A stretch of 64,000 bases of DNA, from positions 36,046,162-36,110,161 of the forward strand of contig CM038704.1 of NCBI GenBank assembly GCA_021613375.1, in the 5' to 3' direction. The DNA is from Megaleporinus macrocephalus (taxonomy: Eukaryota; Chordata; Actinopteri; Characiformes; Anostomidae). The notes below the pieces were generated by a model. It saw only the letters and a program-made list of their open reading frames with translations. It had not been told where the DNA came from and ran no database searches. The translations under genes and the position numbers were made by a program. Positions 24,530 to 36,436 of the stretch are shown here, one piece after another; the stretch's first letter is position 1; each line of letters starts with the position of its first letter.

Positions 24530-25295
24530 GGGTGTTTTCACACCTGTAGTTCGTTTCACTGGTCCGGATCAGTTAATGAGTTCGTTTACTGGGAGTGTTT
24601 CCTCCTCGGTTAAGTTTGTTTTTCACACAGGCAAAAACCGAAACGCACCAAAACGCGCCCCAACAAACCACATGAGCACACTGTCTCCTCTGATTGGTCA
24701 GAGATATCTGGCGTGCGAGCAAGAAAGTAAACACAGGGAGAAGATCTGGTTTTCCCAAACTACTGCACATTTCTTGTACAGCGTAGCACAGAGCATCGGC
24801 AGAGACAGCATCTGTTCATAGCTGTAATAATAATCTGATAATATACCTGCACTACAGTCCACCTGCAGATCACCCAGCTCACTCCAAATATTAGGTAGAC
24901 AGGGTACCTCACTGCTAGTCCAAGTGAAACCTTGGTTTATTGTCCTCGCCCTGTTAGCTGCTACAGTTATCCAGTTCTCTGTTTACGCCATCTGCCGCAT
25001 CCCATAATGCAAAGCACAGCTGGCTGCAGGAGATGTTTAGATTAAACTTGAGGAGTACACCTAATACTTGAGTCGGATTGCGGTCGGATCATGTTCTCAC
25101 CACAAACGAACCGCTCCGGAGTTCATTTAGAACCGGATCGAGACCGCCTCCTCTCGAGGGTCTCGGTGCGGTTGATTTGGTCCGCTTCTGCATGCGATTA
25201 CTGTTTTAACACCTGCCAAAACGAACTGCACCAAGTGTGCAAACGAACCAGAGTCCGTTTTAACCGGATTAACTAGTGCTGGTGTGAAAACGCCC
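24530..25295. mobile_element. piggyBac-type MITE with TTAA target site
   Basis: The left end reads GGGTGTTTTCACACC and the right end, inverted, GGGCGTTTTCACACC, 14 of 15 bases alike. The flanks are TTTA (24526-24529) and TTAA (25296-25299), so a TTAA duplication with one mutation fits. Subterminal GAACCGGA/TCCGGT-type motifs recur near both ends. There is no transposase. TTAA duplication plus a short GGG-starting terminal repeat is diagnostic of piggyBac-like elements. Confidence 0.8.
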
Positions 25296-25406
25296 TTAAA
25301 CATCCTGGCCATATCTGCTTTTCACATATATATTTATATATATATTTCACATATATATATATATATCACTCTTTGAAACCCTCTATCAGTCAGTTGCAGC
25401 ACAAAC

Positions 25407-25472
25407 CTGTCCTGTGTTGTAGTTGTTGACAATAACAGCTAGGATGAAGACAGCCATGGTCCGATGCTCCGC
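25407..25472 (-). CDS. rptor: rptor exon w8: solenoid segment
   Basis: This 66-bp exon encodes 22 residues, AEHRTMAVFILAVIVNNYNT followed by GQ, matching human A529 to Q550. It differs from human at four positions (T-A to A-V, S to N, H to N), which makes it one of the more variable solenoid exons here. The acceptor is CTCGTGCAG and the donor CAG|GTTTGT lacks the usual purine at +3. It is phase 0 at both ends and could be skipped without a frameshift. Confidence 0.97.
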
Positions 25473-25781
25473 CTGCACGAGAAAGAAAAAACACTCTGTA
25501 TGAATCACCAAAGCAGATGACTCAATTAATCACTCCAGTAAAAAAGAAAAACCAAAGGAAACATGAATAATAAGTGAACTCTAAAACTAGCTCACTTTGG
25601 ACTCTGTTTATTGTTTTGTGTGTGTGAGCACGACTCTGACTCTATAGAGATCTCAGTCAAATAAAGACACCCGGAAACCGAAGCACGAGGATGGATTTTT
25701 TTGGTTATAAACAACAAAAACAAGAACAAAAACAACAAAACCTAAAGAAAAACTGATCAACCAGAACACATCAACACTCAC

Positions 25782-25856
25782 CGGCATGTAGGGATCAGCC
25801 AGAACTGACAGGAAGTACTTGTGGCCATTATCCTTCACCAGATCAGCCTGACAGGA
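25782..25856 (-). CDS. rptor: rptor exon w7: solenoid segment
   Basis: The 75-bp exon encodes 25 residues, SCQADLVKDNGHKYFLSVLA then DPYMP, identical to human S504 to P528 as I recall it. The acceptor is TTTCATTAG (TAG) and the donor CCG|GTGAGT is strong. It is phase 0 at both ends. Only 309 bp separate it from w8. Confidence 0.98.
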
Positions 25857-25869
25857 CTAATGAAAGACA

Positions 25870-26790
25870 GACAGTACGTGAGTCCTTTAATGGGATGTGT
25901 AAATACCTCTCCATTGATATGAGTCCTTTAATAGGATATTTGAATGTGTTTTCTGGGATACAGGTCCCTTTAATGGAACATATAAATACTTTTTTTCTTG
26001 ATATAGGTCTTTTGAGGCCAGGTGTATATGTTTTTTCTTGATATGGGGCCCTTTAAAGGGACATGTAAATGTTTTTCTTAGATACTGGGTCTTTAAAGCC
26101 AGGTGTGTATGTTTTTCCCTTGATATAGACCCTTTACTATGATTTGTGAATGCTTAACATAGTTTAGTTTAGTTTAGAATTATTCTGTCACTGTTTGCAC
26201 ACAGCGAAGTTTGACCTCTGCATTTTAGCCATCCATGCAGTGAAAAACCCACATATACATACACACACTAGGGGGCAGTGAGCACACGTACCCGGAGCCG
26301 TGGGCAGCCTTATCCACAGCGACCGGGAAGCAGTTGGGGGTTAGGTGCCTTGCTCAAGGGCACTTCAGTCGTATCCTGCTGGTCCCAAACCGGCGACCTT
26401 CCAGTCACAAGACTGGACCCCTAACCTTCAGGCCACGAGTGGGCCCTTTAAATGGTATAAGAACACTTGTTGCTTAATATGGGTCCATTTAGGCCAGGTA
26501 TGTATGCTTTTTCCTAAATATGGGTCATTTGGGTCATTAGTGTGAATGCTTTTCCTTGATACTGGGTCTTTAATGGCAGGTGTATATGTTCTTTCCTGAT
26601 ATTGGCCCTTTAATGGGACGTGTGAATGCTTTTAAACTGATACGGGCCCTGTTAACTGGATTACTTGTTTGTTGATATGGACCCTTATGGCCAGGTTTGT
26701 ATGTTTTTCTTCGATATAGGCCCTTTAGTAGGATGTGTGAACGATGTTTCTTTGATATGGGCTCTTTCATGTCAGGTGTGAAAGGGGTCT
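25870..26790. repeat. Degenerate minisatellite, unit about 41 bp, split by a SINE
   Basis: Units follow the pattern GATATGGGTCCCTTTAA, then GGGACATGTGAATG or GGCCAGGTGTATATG, then TTTTTCCTT. About ten units lie before 26160 and about eight after 26455; the SINE at 26160-26455 interrupts the series. The array therefore predates the SINE insertion. It lies in the w6-w7 intron and starts about 14 bp beyond the acceptor of w7. Confidence 0.85.
26160..26455 (-). mobile_element. tRNA-derived SINE inserted in a minisatellite
   Basis: The minus strand starts with a tRNA-like head: GGGCCCACTCGTGGCCTGAA (A-box region), then GACTGGAAGGTCGCC and GGTTTGGGACC (decayed B box). It continues through GTGCCCTTGAGCAAGGCACC and AACCCCCAACTGC, a body I recognise from a SINE common in teleost genomes, and ends in CTAAA repeats near 26161-26180. 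RNA polymerase III transcription from the head is the usual biology. It lies in the same orientation as rptor. Confidence 0.8.
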
Positions 26791-27287
26791 TAGAGTTTTA
26801 GTGGTTAAAAATCCAATACATAGCCGCTGTTTTGGCACTTTCTGCTTCAGTCCCTACCGTCACTGATGCAGTACAGAAGACTTGCGGTCTTGACGTCTGG
26901 CAGCCGGAGTAAATCACTGAGCTTCACTCAGACAGACACAATTATGTAACGGATTTGTGTCAAACTGACAAAATCAAAGTACAGAAAGTTGGCAAGTGTG
27001 AAAGCCAGATGACAGCGGATTGAGTTTATTTATCTATTTATTAATTTATTATTCCATATCAAAGTCAGAGGAACACAAAAAGCTTTGTGTACGACACTAA
27101 GAATGTTTATTTATCCCAAAATCCACTGCAGAGGGGGAACGCACAGCGCTGTGAGAGGGCTTTCCTACACTTTCCTGTTTCTTTAGAGAAGTTTTTATCT
27201 GCATGAAGGAAGTTTTCAAAATGTTTGACAGGAGATCCTGAACTACAAACATACATAACTGAATTTTTCAGTCCTGAGGTACTTCTT

Positions 27288-27768
27288 TAAAGGGGAATTC
27301 CACAATTTTTTTTTAATTCCTACATAATTAAATGGTTCAGATGTCGTTGAAAGTAGTTTGGTGTGAAGTGTTCTGTTTTTAAAGAAACTAAAAAAGAGTG
27401 AGAATTGTTTACACTGCTGGTGATGAACAGACGTCCACCCCTAAAAGCTCCCTCACAAAAAAGTTATTACATGAAATGATTAAGAACAGGCTCCCTGACT
27501 TCTAAGATGTTACGACGATTTATGATGGAGGGACACATGCTTGTTGAGTGTTGTGAGCCACTACTTCCCCATCATCACCATTCCATAAAAACACTTGGAG
27601 AATAAAAAAAAAGTTTATGTTTGTGTTGTAGACATGGAGACCCCTGGCTTATGACCACTACTATAAAGAACACCTGAATCTACAATCAACCACACCATAT
27701 CAAACCACTCTGAACAAATCAGTTTACATCTCAAAGTCTGAATCAATTAAACTCCCTTTCAAAGTGTT
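27288..27768. mobile_element. Palindromic MITE, copy 1
   Basis: The left end reads TTTAAAGGGGAATTCCACAA and the right end AAACTCCCTTTCAAA, imperfect reverse complements. Inner arms match too: AAATGGTTCAGATGTCGTT on the left and TTTACATCTCAAAGT on the right, each next to a GTTTGGTGTGAA / ATCAAACCACTCTG pair. It shares TGTGTTGTAGACATGG and AAGCTCCCTCA with the copy at 47740-48225. There is no coding capacity. It ends about 70 bp from w6. Confidence 0.65.
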
Positions 27769-27837
27769 TACTAAGTGGCTCTCTCAGCCAGTCAGTGTCA
27801 GTACAGGGAATCAATTCCAGCATAGAGAACTGCTTAC

Positions 27838-27948
27838 ACTGTCCACCGCCAGGATTTTAGCCCAGATGAAGACGAGGAGAGGACGCAGCTCCCTTGCAGA
27901 ACTCTGCAACAACTTCAGCACATACGGAAATATTCCTACAGAAAGAGC
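27838..27948 (-). CDS. rptor: rptor exon w6: solenoid segment behind a CT microsatellite
   Basis: The 111-bp exon encodes 37 residues, [20 protein letters not shown] then [17 protein letters not shown], identical to human A467 to S503 as I recall it. The donor is AGT|GTAAGC. The acceptor AG is directly preceded in the transcript by a perfect CT repeat of about 139 bp, which must serve as polypyrimidine tract; the branch point has to lie inside or beyond it. It is phase 0 at both ends. See the findings for the possible consequence on splicing. Confidence 0.98.
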
Positions 27949-28091
<143 letters not shown>

Positions 28092-28329
28092 CACAGTTCC
28101 TGTTTTGCAACACAACTATAACATTTAGACCTTGATGCTTACAACAACAACAATAATTTTAACCTAATTTTTATATCAATAAAGAGCATATCATGTCTAT
28201 TCAATACAATGACCTTGGAGTACCTTTTACTCAGCTGTTCAGTACATGTAAGCAACATTTAATTTACTTTATGTAAAGAGAGTTTTTCCAAGTGATTTTG
28301 GAGCATTTCTATTGGTCCATAAGCCAACA

Positions 28330-28640
28330 TTAGCTATAACATTAAAACTATATTAAAACTAATTATCAGCTCCACCTAACATATAGGAGCACTTTGTAGT
28401 TCTACACTATACTTTGTTATCTTGTTCTGCAACAATCAGGACCTCCAAAGGACCACCACAGTGGTGTGTCAGTCTCAGCACTGCAGTAACACTAATGTGT
28501 TGGGGGTGTGTTAGTGTGTTATGCTGATATGAGTGGATCAGACACATAGCAGTGCTGGTGAAGCTTTTAAACACAGTGTCCAATCACTGTCCATTCTGTT
28601 CGACACTCCCAACCTCGTTGATCCACCTTGTAGATGTAAC
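28330..28640 (+). mobile_element. Fish interspersed repeat, copy 1
   Basis: It carries GTGTGTCAGTCTCAGCACTG, AGTGGATCAGACAC, TAGCAGTGCTG and ACACTCCCAACC. These match, in reverse complement, the copy at 57230-57620 (CATGTCAGTGTCACTGCAGT), and the ACACAGTGTCCAATCACTGT part matches the fragment at 53165-53265. From memory it is a repeat common in otophysan fishes, probably a non-autonomous DNA transposon; I cannot place it in a superfamily. Confidence 0.6.
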
Positions 28641-28779
28641 GTCCGAGACAGTAGCTCATCTGTTGTTGCACGGTTTGTGTTGGTCATGCTACACGTTTGT
28701 TTAAGAAAAGAGAAGTCAGTTAAGGCTGAAAAAATTTAAAAAGCTATTTGTTGTCTCCAGGATTTAAAGATTGGAAATG

Positions 28780-28832
28780 CAAATAATATAATATAATATA
28801 ATATAATATAATATAATATAATATAATATATC
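28780..28832. repeat. ATAAT pentanucleotide microsatellite
   Basis: About ten units of TAATA follow one another without interruption. Confidence 0.95.
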
Positions 28833-29609
28833 CAACCTTACATATTACAACCTTACCTTTACCTACACGTTACACAAAAACGCAAGATAAAAAAAAGGAA
28901 AAGGTGGAGGGCAGATAAAGGGGGATCTTGTGGACTGGTTAATGTTTAGATGTCTCCACAGTTGATTAAGTGTGAATGTAAAAGGTCTCACAGTGAGAAT
29001 TTGGCTCTGAGGGAAAGAACACGCACCAAATCCAATTACACTGACTGCTGATCACATTACAGCTAGAAATATTGATTAACAACTGTGTGTACACCTTCAC
29101 TCACGAAGAGACCTGAAATGTCTAACCCCATGTAGCTAGAAGGGGAGACGGGGGCTGAGGGGGCTACGGGTTTCCAGATTTCAGGATAATATAACGGAGA
29201 CTGCTTACAATGATAAATAACCACAGAACTTGTACATGTGTTGAGCACAAAAAAGTACAGTATGTGTTATTAAATACATCTAAATAAACCTGTGAATTAC
29301 TTCCTCCACAAACACACAAGCTTTACAGCAAACAGTTATCTCCCGCTCGATATCTCTTCAGTCTCTAAACAGCATCTTACTCAACCACTCCATAACAGCA
29401 TGTGACTCTGCCATTTCTGTGTTTTTACTGTTCTGGGATGAAATAGATGGAAATTTATTGACTCTGCATTCTTCCTTTTTTTTTTTAAATCTTTTTACAC
29501 ACACACACACACATATATATAAACAAATATATGAAAAACATGCATCTCCATTTTTGTTGATTTTTATTTTTCTATACTGTTTGAACACGACAGCTGTCAC
29601 TGATATTGT

Positions 29610-29800
29610 GTAAAAATAAAATGGACCAATAGAAATGCAGTTTTTGTTCTCTCCTGTAAAGTTACTATTTTGGAGATTTTTTTATTGGACAGTGATGATA
29701 CCTATTATTTAGATCATTGCTGTTTGAACAAAACATACTTTACTTTTAATGTAAGTCAATGGAACCAAACAAAAAATAAAAACATACAAATCTGTAAATA
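29610..29800. repeat. Short interspersed repeat family, copy with ACTTTTAATGTAAGTCAAT
   Basis: Contains GGACCAATAGAAATGCAG, CTCCTGTAAAGTTAC, ATTTTGGAGAT and TTTACTTTTAATGTAAGTCA. The same words recur at 32935-33035 and 42530-42600, and GCATTTCTATTGGTCCAT also occurs at 28303-28320. Here the CTCCTGTAAAGTTAC block is inverted relative to the 42530 copy while the ATGTAAGTCA block is not, which suggests a palindromic MITE family. Confidence 0.6.
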
Positions 29801-30589
29801 TCTACAGGCAATAGTATGTTTCATGGGTTTTATATCATTGTTGTCAGAACAACTCTATCCAAATAAGTAACTTTATAAAAAACCTTTACAAAAAAACTTT
29901 TAATGGCTATTAAAATCATTTTGGAGTACTTGAATTGGGTAGATTCATCCTTTTTACCTTTTTAAAATTAAATATGAAGCTCTAAAGCATTTTACAGTCA
30001 ATGTGTATTAGAGCTGTTTGTCCTATTGTTCTGAATATGTGTGAAAAACGACACACACAGGCAGGGAAAAAAAAATTTGTTTCTTTATGTTTACATGCAA
30101 TTAATAATCCAATCATAATCAGATTTCTACAGTTATCAGATCTGTCAAGTGGCCATGTAAACAACATACTTTGATTTTTTTAAATTGATTTAAGACTTAG
30201 AAATCTAATTACTAGAGCTAGTTTCTTAGTGCTTATATACTCTAACTAAGATTTCTTTCAGATGTTTTAGTATACGTTTACCCCTACAGTTTAAAGTTTG
30301 AGTTTTATGTTACGTTACTTTCTACTTTTATAAGTTTAACGGCCAATTGCAAAGCAGAAATCCCTTTATCTGATTATCCAAGCGCATGTAAACATGAATA
30401 GATTACTGACGAACTACAATTTTCTACAGCTATTAGTTTTTTAAGAGCATCTAAACAGAGATCTGTCCAACAGTAAACCTATGCATTTATATGTAGCAAT
30501 ATGTATATATTATTAAGTATCTATAAATAATAATACAGTGTCTCATATGTATTACAATGTTGCCTTGCATCTCCAAATTAAAAAGGGAG

Positions 30590-31030
30590 CTCTGAGTCGC
30601 AGACTACAAAATGATCCACAATCTCAGAAGTCTATGGAAGGAAAGAGCATGTGCTCTGTGAGCTATTAGATGATCCGTGCTATAAAGGATGTGTGATTTT
30701 TAATTTAGTCGACAATTACAGGCCCTTTTTGGCTGTTTGAGCTGCTTTAGACGGGTCATTTTTCACAGTTAAGTACGCTGAATGCTGGATAAGTGCACAG
30801 CATCTCTGACTCTTTCAGACCGAATGGGTTTTTTAAATGGCTATTACTCATCTATGCTCTGACTGCTTACCCAAATTTCATCTGAGCTCCGCAAAACGAC
30901 TCGCATTTTTATGCACCGCCCTTTCGCCTTAATGCTCCTTAGGGAAATCCCGGCACAACCACACACCATGTTAGAGCCACACGCTGGAGGTTCTGCTAGA
31001 TTTATCTCCATTTAATTCCACAGTAGGGCT
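30590..31030. other. Unique intronic sequence, possible conserved non-coding element
   Basis: This stretch lacks any repeat signature and has balanced base composition with long non-simple text, unlike the surrounding intron. Motifs such as TTTATGCACCGCCC, TTTTAATTTAGTCGACA and a run of A/T-rich homeobox-like cores are present but not decisive. No coding frame is open across it. The call rests only on appearance. Confidence 0.2.
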
Positions 31031-31372
31031 GCTTTAGTGGCATAACACTGATATAAATAACAATTAGCGGGGCCAACATCAGTTTAGAAGTAATTTAGCA
31101 CTAAAAACACACTCAATAGCTTTGGCAACAAATAATTTGGCATGCAATCAAATTAACACAGTTTAGGTGGGGAAAATGTACTACAACTTTCTGCTACGCT
31201 AATGTCATTTTTGCCCATGTGTATAGATAACAGCATGTCATATGGTGTCGAAACCATATACACAAGTCCATATTTCTATTTCTAATGGTGCCAATTTGAT
31301 TGGTCACCAAACTGTTGCTGGAAGTAGTCATCCACATAAAAGAACTGATGTCTTAATCTTGTGTAGCATTAC

Positions 31373-31456
31373 CAAGCTCACTGCCCACGGCCCCAAGTCC
31401 AGAAAGCGTCCCAGCAGGTCCAAGGCCCGCAATCTGTGCACCTGGCTGAGGAGGAC
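31373..31456 (-). CDS. rptor: rptor exon w5: solenoid segment
   Basis: The 84-bp exon encodes 28 residues, [20 protein letters not shown] then LGPWAVSL, identical to human V439 to L466 as I recall it. The acceptor is TTCTCTTTCAG. The donor TTG|GTAATG is weak, with T at -2 and T at +5 instead of the consensus A and G. It is phase 0 at both ends. Confidence 0.98.
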
Positions 31457-31680
31457 CTGAAAGAGAACAGCAGGGGAAAGGTGAAAAAGACCTCAAAGAT
31501 GAGCTCATATCTGGGTCCTGGCACATTAACACAGACCAAAGCTGGAACACAGAAGTTACAGGACACACCTAAAGACCACCCACATATACATATACACAGA
31601 GATGTAGGTTTTTATACAATACCAGGACGTGGAACGTACCTGTAACATTCATACATACATACATACATATATCAGTTTAC

Positions 31681-31695
31681 ATGCTGCTATGCTGC

Positions 31696-31735
<40 letters not shown>

Positions 31736-31775
31736 CATATATATATACATAGCAGCATAGCAGCATAGCAGCATA
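31681..31775. repeat. AT microsatellite inside CTGCTATG inverted repeats
   Basis: Two GCTGCTAT units on the left and four ATAGCAGC units on the right surround an ATATAT core of about 55 bp. The arms are exact reverse complements over about 20 bp, so a perfect hairpin can form; the right arm has two extra 9-bp units. Confidence 0.9.
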
Positions 31776-33059
31776 GCAGCAACAAAGTCTGCAGAGGAAC
31801 AGGTGGACTACTGTCTGTAAGTGTAGAGCTGTGCTGTAGAACCTGTACTGTAAGTGGATACAGGGAGGTGGTTTGAAGGTTGCGCCTGATTGGTGGAAGT
31901 TCTGAGTGAGGCTGAAAACTGGCCAACGTGAGAAATTTTATTCCGACAGCATTCATATTTATATACATATATGTAATGATAAAACATTCCACATTAGATC
32001 ATTTTAAGTACTTCTATGTAATAAATCATTTCTAACGCTAGACTTTACCACAGGAAACAAGGAAATGGTTACAAAGCTATAATATAAAGCATTTTACAGT
32101 CCATCTCTATTTTGTTGGTGCTGCTGGTTAGAGCTGGTTTCGAAGCCAGAGTTGGGACAATATTGTCCTGAACATGTATGAAAAACAAACACTGGCACAC
32201 ACGCAGGCAGGAAAGCTCCCACACTCCCACACACTCTCAGAGGAGCAGGTAAAACAACAGGAACAGGTGTCTCGGCTCTCACGCTCCCCGCGCGCTGGCA
32301 CTCTTCGACTGTTATTCTGCTGTGTTTGTGTATTTATGGATAATGGATAAGAGTTTCAGGTCTGCTTGATTTCCTCCAGTTATGTTTGCATGTGTACTGG
32401 ATGAGGGTGCTGAAGCGAGGAAGTGAGGAACTATGAGAACAAGAAGAATTGGGCGAATGTTACAGTGGGTGCAGCAACACTTTGTGATACTGTGCAGAAG
32501 TCTTACGCACCGAAGTGCACTGCTTAACATTCTTCCAGCAGTGTGTGCGCTTTTACTAGCATAAACACTATAAATCATAAGAAAAACATACATAAACATA
32601 AATACAGTAAAAAAAAAAAAAAAAAAAAAAAAAGTAACAAGTTTATTTTTCTTCTCTTTTTAAAAGTTGATGTCTTGTGAGTTAGTTTGAGAAACAGTTT
32701 GGTTCCAGATTTCTCCTGGACATCTCCAGACATCACATGGATTTATTAAATATTATCAACGGCACCTGATTTAATACAATTAAGTGCTTAACCAGGTGGT
32801 TAGAGGATATCTACAAATAATACTAGGTTTTCTTAAGGATAAGGCAGGAAAAGGTCTTACACACTGACAGACATTATATCACTACAACAATATTAAGACT
32901 TTGTTTTTGTGAATTAGTCACGGTCCAAAGTAAAACGGGTATCTCCAAAATAGCAAAATTTACAGGAGTGATCAAAACATAATTTACCTTTAATATAAGT
33001 TAATTTCTTTTAGCATTTCTATTGGTCCATTTATCATAAAACTTCTACAGGACATTTAA

Positions 33060-34310
33060 AGGTCAGCTATCAGCTATCGGTATATCTAAATATAAAGATA
33101 TAAGTATATATGATTATCTACCTATCTGTGAATATTGAGATAAAAGTATATCTGAATATCTGTATAACTGTATATCGGAATATCTAGCTATCTGTATATC
33201 TGAATATAGAGATATACGTATATCTGAAAATCTAGCTATCTGTATATCTAAATAAAGAGATGCAAGTATATCTGAATATCTAGCTATCTGTATATCTGAA
33301 TATCTAGCTATCTGTATATCTGAATATAGAGATAAGTATATCTAAATATCTAGCTATCTGTATAACTATATCTGAATATAGAGATATATCTGAATATCTA
33401 GCTATCTGTATATCTGAATATAGAGATATATCTGAATATTAAGCTATCTGTATATCTAAATAAAGATATGTAGGTATATCTGAATATAGAGATATATCTG
33501 AATATCTAGCTATCTGTATATCTGAATATGGAGATATATCTGAATATCTAGCTATCTGTATATCTGAATATGGAGATATATCTGAATATCTAGCTATCTG
33601 TATATCTAAATATAGAGATATATCTGAATATCTAGCTATCTGTATATCTGAATATAGAGATATATCTGAATATCTAGCTATCTGTATATCTAAATATAGA
33701 GATATAAGTATATCTGAATATCTATCTATCTTTATAACTATATCTGGATATGGAGATATAAGTACACCTGAATATCTAGCTATCTGTATATCTCAATATA
33801 GAGATATACCTGAATATCTAGCTATCTGTATATCTGAATATAGAGATATAACTGAATATCTAGCTATCTGTATATCTGAATATAAAGATATATCTGAATA
33901 TATTACTATCTGTATATCTGAATAGAGATATAACTGAATATCTATATATCTGTATATCTGAATATAAAGACATATCTGAATATCTTGCTAACTGTATATC
34001 TGAATATAGAGATATAACTGAATATCTAGATATTGGTATATCTGAATATCTATATATCTGTATATCTGAATATAGAGATATATCTAAATATCTTGCTATC
34101 TGTATATCTGAATATAGAGATATATCTGAGTATCTAGATATCGGTATATCTGAATATAGAGATATATCTGAATATCTAGATATCTGTATATCTGAATATA
34201 GAGATATATCTGAATATCTAGATATCTGAATATAGAGATATATCTAAATATCTTGCTATCTGTATATCTGAATATAGAGATATATCTGAGTATCTCGCTG
34301 TATAGCATGA
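33060..34310. repeat. AT-rich minisatellite, unit about 42 bp, about 30 copies
   Basis: Units combine TATCTAGCTATCTG, TATATCTGAATATAGAG and ATATATCTGAA. Copies vary by substitutions and by 4-6 bp deletions. The low end is more variable than the centre (33480-34280). The minus strand is open in one frame across much of it and reads I-Q-I-Y-R-Y-L-D, which I treat as a repeat artefact. Confidence 0.93.
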
Positions 34311-35943
34311 TGCAGACTTGCAAAAACGCAGCGTGTGTGTGTATTTTTATACAGTCGTGAGTGCGTGCCCACACAAACTTGGCATAGGGGACAGCTTGGC
34401 GCCGGCGAGGGGTCCGGACGGCCTCCTGCCCGAGTGAGAGAGGCATGCAGAGAAAAAAGGACCACTGCAGGACTGCCCACGGCACTGCCCACGCAAAAAC
34501 ACACGATAAACTGACCCCTTTACACACACACTGCCCACATAAATATAAAGAAAACCACCTTAATAAAAATAAAAAACACTTACAACTGCCTTATCCACAA
34601 ACACACACGTCTAACAACACCTTAGAAGTGACCTTTCCCACTGTCTTTACACTACAGTTTTAAAATTATTTTTCATCATCACCCTAGAGAAGTAGCTTGA
34701 CATACTTTTGTTATACTATACAACCCTATACTGGTATAATTACAATACAGTTACATTCAAAACTGGCCAAAAACGAATGTAGCAAAGCAGTGAAACTTAA
34801 CCACCACCATCCCCTCATTTCATACTCTCAACTGACCCTCAAACATGACCAACTTCATAAAAAAATTACAGTAAAAACACTATTATTATAAATATGAACA
34901 TAATGAGCAGTAGTTTTATAGATATTCTGCCCTAATCTCATTTCATACCAAAAATATTATTATATTATATTATTCTATTATTGTATTTTGTTATTATAAT
35001 ATTGTGAAGTTTCTTTATTGAAGCTCTACTAGAAAACTCTACTTAGAGAAACAAGTTTGATAAAAAAACAGCAATTCTGTGCTGAGCTTACAGCTCCTAC
35101 TCAGAATAGAAATTAGCTAGAACTGCAAGCTTAGCTCTACTTTATTTATAATTCACTCCTTCAATCTTGTTACAAAAATGCAGTCAATACTAAAGCCTGT
35201 TTTTTTACAATAAGAGTCCTTACAAAGAAACACACATAAACTGAATGAACCTAAATCAGCATTAGTGTCTTTATAGTGATATAATGAATTTAAACCCAGA
35301 CATGCACTTATACCACAACATTTAATAACTAAACAAAAATGTGATCTTGTTCTTGTAGCTGTTTTAGAAAAAGCTGCTGGTCATGCTGACTGTGTCTCAG
35401 CCTTTCAGTGCACAAAAGAAAACTTGATGATGTAGGCAGCTGTTATGTATTTCCTTTATTGTTTACAACAGTTAATGGTGCTTCTGAGATTTTGCATTGT
35501 GCTCTGTGACAGACCAGTTACAATTCTGTTCATACATCCAAAAAGAAAGTATATGCTTGAGTCACATACAGTCAGAGAAACACTTTCAACAATAATATTT
35601 TAACACTTCTTGTTTTACTGTAATATCTGACAGCTTTAGTAATCAACACATTTTACAGGGCAGCCTTTATTTGCAGTTACCATTCAACACCTGTTTTATC
35701 TGATCAATACTTCATTATCGGAAACCAGGTTCAGCTGCAGTATTTAAATAAATCTGTGTGATGTCTGGATGTGTTTAAAAGAAATCTAGAACTACACTTT
35801 ATTCTTTAAATCAGCTTTAAACACATGTTTCTTGATTGTTTATGTATATGATTTGCATCAATTTCAATATTACAGCTTTTTATTAAAAGTAAGAAATCAC
35901 TTGCTGCAGTTAAATGGTTCTTAGGTGTGTAATACTTTAACAC

Positions 35944-36064
<121 letters not shown>

Positions 36065-36394
36065 CATCCTTCCTGTACCAGCAGGGTAAAAGTCCAGAAG
36101 TGCCCCCCACATCGTGCCACCTGTAACGGCCGTGGGAAACTAGACCAAAACGCTGTGTTTATAACCCACTGCCCGCAGAGGGCGACACCTGCTGGCAGGG
36201 TTATTATTAGAGTGACCGTGACAGATCACTGACCATGAAACATCTCAGCATGAACCGGGGGTTTGCCAGGGCTGCCCCTAATACCGACAGAGCGAGAGAG
36301 CGAGAGAGAGAGAGTGGGTGGAATGAGAGGGAGGATCCATTTGATTCTGACTGAGGCCAAATGGTAGGATTACTCAATGTTTATGTGTGTTTAT

Positions 36395-36436
<42 letters not shown>

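Larger units (their letters stand above)
22484..25406 (-). other. rptor: rptor intron w8-w9
   Basis: It contains the Tc1-like remnant at 23310-24425 and the TTAA-flanked MITE at 24530-25295, almost back to back. An AT run lies at 23090-23121 and another AT patch at 25321-25368. Near 22895-22925 is a short purine run. 22520-23080 has no recognisable element. Confidence 0.85.

Noticed and set aside
34096..34527. 143-codon minus-strand frame ending in I-Q-I-Y-R-Y-L-D repeats
   Set aside because: Its second half is the 42-bp AT-rich array and the first half has no recognised domain.
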